Assembly: GCA_023055425.1 (NCBI GenBank)
Contig: JALGPY010000003.1
Location: 77,041,491-77,105,490 of the forward strand
Direction of reading: 5' to 3'
From: Linanthus parryae
Taxonomy: Eukaryota > Streptophyta > Magnoliopsida > Ericales > Polemoniaceae
Length of the DNA: 64,000 nucleotides
In this document: positions 57,549 to 64,000 of the stretch, one piece after another
Layout of the letters: each line of letters starts with the position of its first letter
Numbering within the stretch: the stretch's first letter is position 1
Notes under the pieces: generated by a model
The model's input: only the letters and a program-made list of their open reading frames with translations
What the model was told of the DNA's origin: nothing
The model's database searches: none
Position numbers and translations under genes: made by a program

Positions 57549-59023
57549 TGTGTTTTGGATGTAATTATTTTGAGTGATGAAAGACAAAAACGGAGACATA
57601 GGCAGCAAAGCATTTCAGATACTCCAAGGCCTTGAGATAACTGACAGAGCTTTAAGTCTTGAGAGTTGTTCTTATTCTGCTGAATGTTCTAACAATTTTG
57701 TGTTGCAGATTGGATATCTGATTATACAGATCAGGGATTTGCTGCATATACTCATGTTTTACATTATCTACGTATCTAACACAATTTCAGATGATCAGAA
57801 CAGGTTGAATCAAAGTTTTTTTGGATTTAACTTTAAAAATCTGTGAAGCAGGTTCAGAGCTTCAAGGCCTTGAGATGTTCCTTGAGCTGCTGACAGTTTT
57901 TACAGAACTAAGTTGATTCTTTCTTGCAGGTTTTGATTCTTGTTATTGTGATTATTTATTGACTTCTAAGAGTCTTAAACTTGTTTATCATGATTTATAT
58001 GTGTCAGAAGTTAATCAGATTACTTTTCTAATCTTTTAACCAGTTTTTATCAAAAACTGGAAAACCAAACAGTCATAGTACTGTTATATTTCTGGATTTT
58101 GTTGTTGCTGTGTTTTAATGTTGTTGCAGGTTTGTTAGACGTGCAAGAGAAATCTCAACAAACTCCAACGGATATCCACTTAGAGTTGTTTGAATTTCAG
58201 TTGAAAACAGAAGGAGGATTTGTAGGAACTGAGATCCTAAAATCTCTCATTCAGTTGCAGCTGGTGGATAAAGGGACTGGTTTGAATTTTGAAAGAAAGA
58301 GGCTTGCAGAATACTAAGAAAAGTGTGAAAAATTCGTGGGAGATCATTCATTCAAACACACAGGGATTCAAGCTTCAATTCCAGAAGATCAAGTCATTCC
58401 AGTTTCCAGAAGAACACATCCAGGCTTCACGAGCTTATTTCTTCTACTGTGTTCTTCACCTGTTTTGTAATCTGTGTATCTTTTAAATATCTTAAACCTC
58501 ACTAAACCTAGTGTTTGGTTGTTCAATGAACAACAATAGGTTCTTGTTAGCTCAACAGTTAGTAGTTGGAACTAGATAGGTTTGGAAACACAAGCTGTAT
58601 AGGTGTAAGGGAAATCAGTTAGGCTTGAAGATCTGGGGTTGTTTCTGTGTGAGTAATAAGAAGTGTTTTCCCAATCCTGGTGGGATTAGATCCCTCAGGC
58701 AGAGATTAGGTCCATTAGGACTGAACTCTGCAAATTGCTTTTTGTTCTTTACTTTACAGTTTTGTTATTTTCTGCTGCACTCAACTCAAATCAAACTAGG
58801 GTTTATAAGCTGCTTAGAACTGGTAATTTTTCAAGGCCTTGAAGCTTTCTATTTTTCCTATGAAAGTTTCTGACAGTTTTATAAAATCTCAAGGCCTTGA
58901 GATTTGAGTTTCACACAAAGCTAATCTGTTAGAGTCTGAGTTTTGCAAAAAGTTTCCATACTCTATTCAACCCCCCTTCTAGAGTATTTAGGTCCTGTAT
59001 TTAGTCTACATTACACACTGTCA
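57549..59023 (+). mobile_element. 5' LTR of a SIRE-type copia element
   Basis: About 1,475 bp, starting near TGTGTTTTGGATGTAATTAT, followed by GAGTGATGAAAGACAAAAACGG, and ending ACACTGTCA just before the primer-binding site TTGGTATCAGAGCTTG (59025-59040, initiator tRNA-Met). The right end is secure; the left end could be 2 bp further in. It carries four copies of the CAAGGCCTTGA palindrome. The 3' LTR is outside the window. Confidence 0.75.
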
Positions 59024-62000
59024 ATTGGTATCAGAGCTTGTGTCACTGATATAGATCTAACAATCTTGTGACTATGAGTAATGTAGGAGATGGTGGATTC
59101 TCACAAGGAAGGGCAGCCAACAGACCTCCATTGTTCTGTGGTGATAACATCATGCACTGGAAGGCATTGATGAAGATGTTCATCATAGAACAAGACATGG
59201 AACTGTGGTCAATAGTTCAGAATGGTCCTCATGAGTATTATACTACAATTGATGGAGTTAGATGTATCAAGTCTGAGGAAAATCTTTCAGTTACTGAACT
59301 GAAATGGTATAAAAAAATTACAAGGCTATGAATCTGTTATACTGTGCTCTTAATGCTGATGAGTTCAACAGAGTGACAAATTGCAAGAGTGCCAAAGAAG
59401 TATGGGATAAACTGGTTGTGACATATGAAGGAACTAGCAAGGTTAAGCAGACCAAAATCAACATACTTCTGAGGCAATATGATTTGTTCAAGATGAACTC
59501 AGATGAGACCATCAAGGAGATGTTCAAAAGACTCACTGATGTGGTGAATAATCTGGAGTCATTGGGAAAGAAGTTCTCAAATGAGGAGAAGGTCTGGAAA
59601 ATTCTGAGAAGCTTGCCAAAAGCCAAGTGGGAGCCAAAGACAACAGCCATTGAGGAAGCTCAGGATTTAAGTCTTATTCACCTAGATGATCTACAAGGAA
59701 AGCTGCTCACTCATGAAATGTCTATGAAGGATGTGGAAGGTGATTTGAGTGAAAACATCAAGAACTTAGCACTTAAGGCCAAAGACAGTGAAAATTCTCA
59801 AAGCCTTGAGACTGAAGATGAGCATGATGATGAAGAGGCTTTAGCATTAATCTCAAAGGCCTTGGCCAGGATTCTCAAGAAGAAAAGAAAATCTGGTAAC
59901 AGGGATTACAACAGAGAGATATCAAGACCTTCAGGCAGCAAGGACTACAAAGGTAAACCTTCATCACAATCACATAAAACTAAAGTAATGAATTGTTTTG
60001 AGTGTGGTGATGCAGATCATTTAGTAAGGGACTACCCACAAAAGAAGAAGAACAGGAACTTTCAGAAGAAAGATAGTGACAACAGAAGGAAGAAAGCCAT
60101 GATGGCTTCCTGGAGTGATTCTGATTCATCAAGTGACTCAGACACAGAAGAAGATCAAGCAAACTTGTTCTTCATGGCCAAGTATGATGAGGAAAAATTA
60201 TCAGACATACATATTGAAGATATGGTAAAAAATCTTCTTGCTAGTCCCTCTGATGTACTTCCTGAAATTCTCAAGAGTATGTTTTTTAAATGAGGAAAGT
60301 TATAGAAATGAGATTTCTGCTTTAAAGATTAAGATTCATGAGCAAGTAAAAGAAAACCTGGACTTGGTTTTTACAAACAAAACTGTTGAAGTTTCTAAGA
60401 CAAAGCTTGGAAAGGACTTCAAGGCCTTGGACAGCAGGTTCAAAGACTTTAAGGCACAGAAAAAAGAGGTTGCTGATCAAAACACTCTTTTGACTGAAAG
60501 ATATGCTGATCTAAAGACTCATTCGGAGGATTTAGAACAACAAATCTGTTGTTTGACTGATAAACTTCAAGAGTCTAAGAAGGTCCTAGCTAGTTTTACA
60601 GGCTCAGAACATAATCTGAATCTCATTCTTGGAGGAAGTCTGAAATCAATGCATTAAAGTGGGATTGGCTATAATCCAAATATTCCAAAGAACAGCCAAA
60701 CTACTTTTGTCAAATTTGGTAGCAAACATTCTCCAAAATGTCATTATTGTGGAAAAATTGGTCATGTCAGATTAATTTGTCCCTTCAGAAGATCAGAACC
60801 TCACATTATAAGGAATACTTATCCTTATCAGCTTAAGGGACAGGTTAGGCAGATTTGGGTTCCAAATGGAATTAGACCACCAAACATGGCTGATTCTGAG
60901 TATGACTCAAAGTTCTGCACTTGGTCTAACAGCCTGTTGAGGCAATGATTTATTTTTGCAGGATGTCACCAAGGCCTTGAAAGATCAGAAATGGATATTA
61001 GACAGTGGATGTTCCAGACATATGAGTTGAAAGAAGTCTCTCTTTACTGAACTTACAGAAAAATATTGAGGAACAATCACACTTGGTGACAAAGCAAAAT
61101 GCAATATCATTGGTCTAGGTAGTATTGGTAGTGGTTCTACTAACTCTATCTTCGATGTTTATCTGGTATATGGTCTTAAGTATAATCTTCTTAGCATCTC
61201 TCAGTTATGTGATAAAGGTTATAAAGCTATATTTGACAAGTAGAAATGTGTGGTGCAAGATGAGAAGTCTGGTGATTGCATACTCACTGCTCCTAGATCA
61301 TATAATCTATATGCTACGAGTACTAACAGTGTTGCAGGTGACAAGCTAAAATGCCTCAAGGCCTTGAAGGAAGATTCAAAGCTTTGACACAGAAAGCTTG
61401 GGCATATTAGTATACACACCTTGAATAAACTCATATCAAAGGATTTGGTAAGAGGTTTACCATCACAGAAATTTTCAGATGATGAGGTTTGCAAGGCATG
61501 TGTACAAGGTAAGCAAACCAAAAGCTCATTCAAGCCAAAGAACTTTGTAAGTACTACTAGACCATTAGAACTGCTGCATATGGACTTGTGTGGTCCTATG
61601 AGAGTTCAGACCCCAAAAGGTAAGTGGTATATGTTTGTTATAATAGATTATTATTCTAGATTTGCTTGGGTAATGTTTATTAGAGACAAAACCGAAGCTT
61701 TATCTGAGTTTTCTAGATTGTGAAAAGAGCTTCAAACGTTGAAAAATTTACCTGTTGCATCCATTAGAAATGATCATGGTAGGGAGTTTGATCAACTTGA
61801 CTTCGATTTGTTTTTTGCAAAGCATGGCATTTCACACAACTTGTCTGCACCTAGAACTCCACAGGAAAATGGAGTAGTTGAAAGGAAAAATAGGATACTT
61901 GAGGATATGTCTAGAACCATGATTCTTGAAAGTAATTTGCCAAAGTTCTTGTGGGCAGAAGCTGTTAATACTGCCAATTATGTGCTGAATAGATGCTTGA

Positions 62001-62474
62001 TTAGACGTATTTTGAAAAAGACTCCTTATGAACTGTTTACAGATAGGAAGCCTACTGTTTCTTATTTTAAACCTTTTGGTTGTATTTGTTTTGTGCATAA
62101 TAATGGTAGAGACAATCTTGGTAAGTTTGATGCTAGAAGTGATGAAGGTGTATTTCTTGGATATTCTCAAATTAGCAAAGCTTATAGAGTTTACAATAGA
62201 AAAACCAAGATTGTGGAAGAGAGTATTCATGTGATTTTTGATGAAAGTACTAAGGATTCTCTGAGTGAATGTTTTGCAGATCTGGATTTGAACAAGCATG
62301 AATCAGATGATGATACTGTGAAAGAGGACAAAGGCAAAACTAATGTTCAGAATCAATCAGCAGAATCTCAAGGCCTTGAACCTCCTGCAGAACCAAAATC
62401 TCAAAGCCTTGAGATAGAAGCTGAAACTTTCTATGATGCTCCCTCTACTGTTTCAAGAACTCAAAGCCTTGAAG
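57625..62474. repeat. dispersed palindrome (core AAGGCCTT) in the SIRE-type element
   Basis: About 12 copies of (C)TCAAGGCCTTGA(G) or one-base variants: near 57625, 57862, 58831 and 58888 in the LTR, and near 59797, 59852, 60418, 60969, 61356, 62367, 62400 and 62460 in gag and pol. Variants are CTCAAAGCCTTGAG and CAAGGCCTTGG. In the integrase-RT linker the motif is read as repeated S/T-Q-G/S-L-E. I noticed none elsewhere in the window. Confidence 0.8.
59074..60657 (+). pseudogene. SIRE-type copia gag (UBN2, zinc knuckle, coiled coil)
   Basis: Starts MSNVGDGGFSQGRAANRPPLF (59074), a typical gag opening with FCGDNIMHWKALMKMFI. A frameshift near an A7 run (59310) moves to the frame at 59328-60293, which contains the UBN2/Retrotran_gag segment (CALNADEFNRV..., KEVWDKLVVTYEGT), a Lys-rich linker, and a first knuckle CFECGDADHLVRDYP in which the last Cys is Tyr. 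An acidic Ser/Asp run follows. Another frameshift near a T6 run (60284) leads to a coiled-coil segment (60300-60657). Gag coats the element RNA. The broken knuckle and two frameshifts make this copy inactive. Confidence 0.9.
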
Positions 62475-64000
62475 GAGAATATTACTGGTTACCAAGAAAG
62501 AAGTTTAAGTACCTTGCAAATCATCCAGCTGACAGTATCATATCTGATCCATCAACTGGAACTCTGACAAGAGGACAGTTGAAGAACTTGTGTGCTTTTA
62601 GTGCATTTGTATATTTGATTGAGCCTAAAAATACCAACGAAGCACTAGAAGATGCAAACTGGATAATTGAAATGCAGAGTGAGCTGAATGAGTTTGAAAG
62701 AAACAAGGTATGGAATCTGGTTTCCTGACCTACAGAGAAATCAGTTATTGGAACCAGATGGGTATTCAGAAACAAGCTTGATGAGAATGGCAAAGTGGTA
62801 AGGAATAAAGCCAGACTGGTGGAACACGGATATAATCAGGAAGAATGTATAGATTATGAGGAGACTTTTGCTCCTGTTGCCTGGTCAAAAGCTATTAGAA
62901 AACTTCTTGCATTTGCATCTCACAATCACATAAAGCTTTATCAAATGGATGTCAAATGTGCTTTTCTAAATGGCTATTTACAAGAAGAAGTTTTTGTAGC
63001 ACAACCTCCTGGTTTTGAAGATGAAAACTTTCCTGATCATGTTTATAAACTAGACAAAGCTCTTTATGGATTAAAACAAGCTCCAAGGGCTTGGTATGAT
63101 AAACTTTCAAAATTTCTACTTGACAATAATTTCAAAAGAGGTCTAGTTGATAAAACCCTTTTCATTAAACATCATCAAAGTGATTTGTTAGTAGTTCAGA
63201 TCTATGTAGATGATATTCTATTTGGTGCTACTAATGATGCTCTTTCAAAAGAGTTTTCTAGTCTGATGTGCAGGGAGTTTGAAATGAGCTTAATGGGTGA
63301 ACTGAATTTCTTTCTTCGATTTCATATCTTACAAATTAAGAAAGGAATTTTTGTACATCAAGGAAAGTATACCAAGGACTTATTGAACAAGTACAATATG
63401 TCACAGTACAAGGTGCTTAAAACCCCTATGAGTTCATCACTCTCCTTAGACAAGGATTCAAATGGTAAGAGTGTGAATCAAAAGGAATACAGAGGTATGA
63501 TTGGATCACTTTTGTATTTAACTGCTAGTAAACCTGATATTATGTTCAATGTATGTATGTGTGCTAGATTTCAAGCAGATCCTAAGGAAAGTCATTTAAC
63601 TGCAGTCAAAATAATTTTATGTTGAGTGGCTATTAAGATGCAGATTTTGCAGAATATAAAGTAGACAAGAAAAGTACTTCTGGATGTTGCCAGTTTCTTG
63701 GATCTTCATTGATCAGTTGGCATTCTAAAAAGCAAAATTCTATAGAATTATCAACTGCAGAAGCTGAATACATTGCAGCTGGAGCTTGCTGTTCACAAGT
63801 GTTATGGATTGCTCAGCAACTTAGAGATCTTGGCTACAATTTCAGAATTGTTCCTATTCATTGTGACAATACAAGTGCTATCTCAATCTCTAAGAATTCA
63901 GTCGAGCACTCAAGAACCGAGCATATAGATGTGATACATCACTTCCTTAGAGATCATGCAGAACAAGGGGATGTTGTTTTAACTTCTATTTCTACCTCTA
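60658..64000 (+). pseudogene. SIRE-type copia pol (PR-IN-RT-RH), runs off the window
   Basis: Order: second knuckle CHYCGKIGHVRLIC (about 60737); protease WILDSGCSRHM (about 60990); GAG-pre-integrase RKLGHISIHTLNKLIS (about 61393); integrase with MDLCGPMRV, NDHGREFDQ and PQENGVVERKNR (61580-61900); an acidic/Ser-rich linker with repeated SQGLE/SQSLE/TQSLE; RT with WVFRNKLDENGKV, FAPVAWSKAIR, DVKCAFLNGYLQEEVFV and YVDDILFG (about 63207); RNase H with STAEAEYIA (about 63760). Seven or so stops interrupt one frame from about 60990 to 63620 (for example 61721 and 62726), then a frameshift near 63625. No indels in between, so decay is mostly by substitution. Copia order and tRNA-Met PBS fit the SIRE lineage. 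Confidence 0.92.

Overview
The window is nuclear DNA of a flowering plant, most likely a eudicot. It carries a plant UBX-domain gene, a DUF26 plasmodesmal-type gene, a BAP31-like ER gene and many classes of plant transposable element: Tekay-like gypsy, SIRE and other copia, L1-type LINEs, tRNA-derived SINEs, CACTA, Mutator-like TIR elements and a Helitron. I cannot name the species. Most of the 64 kb is transposon sequence. Only three cellular genes are supported, and all three lie on the minus strand.

Region 1 (1-17.9 kb) is one stretched gene. PUX2 has exon 1 at 15526-16395 and exon 2 at 3355-3633. They are separated by an 11.9 kb first intron, and the last exon(s) lie beyond the left edge of the window. 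Intron 1 holds two SINE copies with clear target-site duplications, a TIR element (7149-8604) and a probable 5.1 kb Helitron (10043-15164). Intron 2 holds a second TIR element (1121-2943) that carries an intact-looking first exon of a TMEM97/sigma-2-receptor-like gene. A 5'-truncated LINE with an 11-bp target-site duplication sits about 250 bp upstream of the PUX2 start codon.

Region 2 (18-34.5 kb) starts with a decayed LTR that carries a G-box array, followed by a nearly complete but broken minus-strand LINE (about 19.4-25.1 kb). Next is the intact single-exon BAP31-like gene (27375-27767), with G-box and UPRE-like motifs upstream. After it come a tandem pair of about 1 kb GA/TTC-rich repeats, an orphan TIR end, an LTR fragment and a LINE fragment. 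A plasmodesmata-located (PDLP-type) DUF26 gene (33198-33989) follows; its transmembrane exon is not visible.

Region 3 (34.5-57.5 kb) is nested retroelements. It has a truncated minus-strand copia element with its 5' LTR (to 40391), then a plus-strand LINE fragment. That LINE is split by a 10,151-bp LTR retrotransposon (42048-52198) with 2,937-bp LTRs that are near-identical, a perfect TTAAA target duplication, a PBS and a PPT, but no recognisable gag or pol; this is a LARD-like non-autonomous element. Beyond it lie a CACTA terminus (52235) and a minus-strand gypsy LTR with a decayed Tekay-type chromodomain end (52925-55640).

Region 4 (57.5 kb to the end) is a plus-strand SIRE-type copia element, from its 5' LTR through gag, protease, integrase, RT and RNase H, running off the window. 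It is broken by stops and frameshifts. It carries about 12 dispersed copies of a short palindrome (core AAGGCCTT) in both LTR and coding DNA, the most unusual sequence pattern I found.
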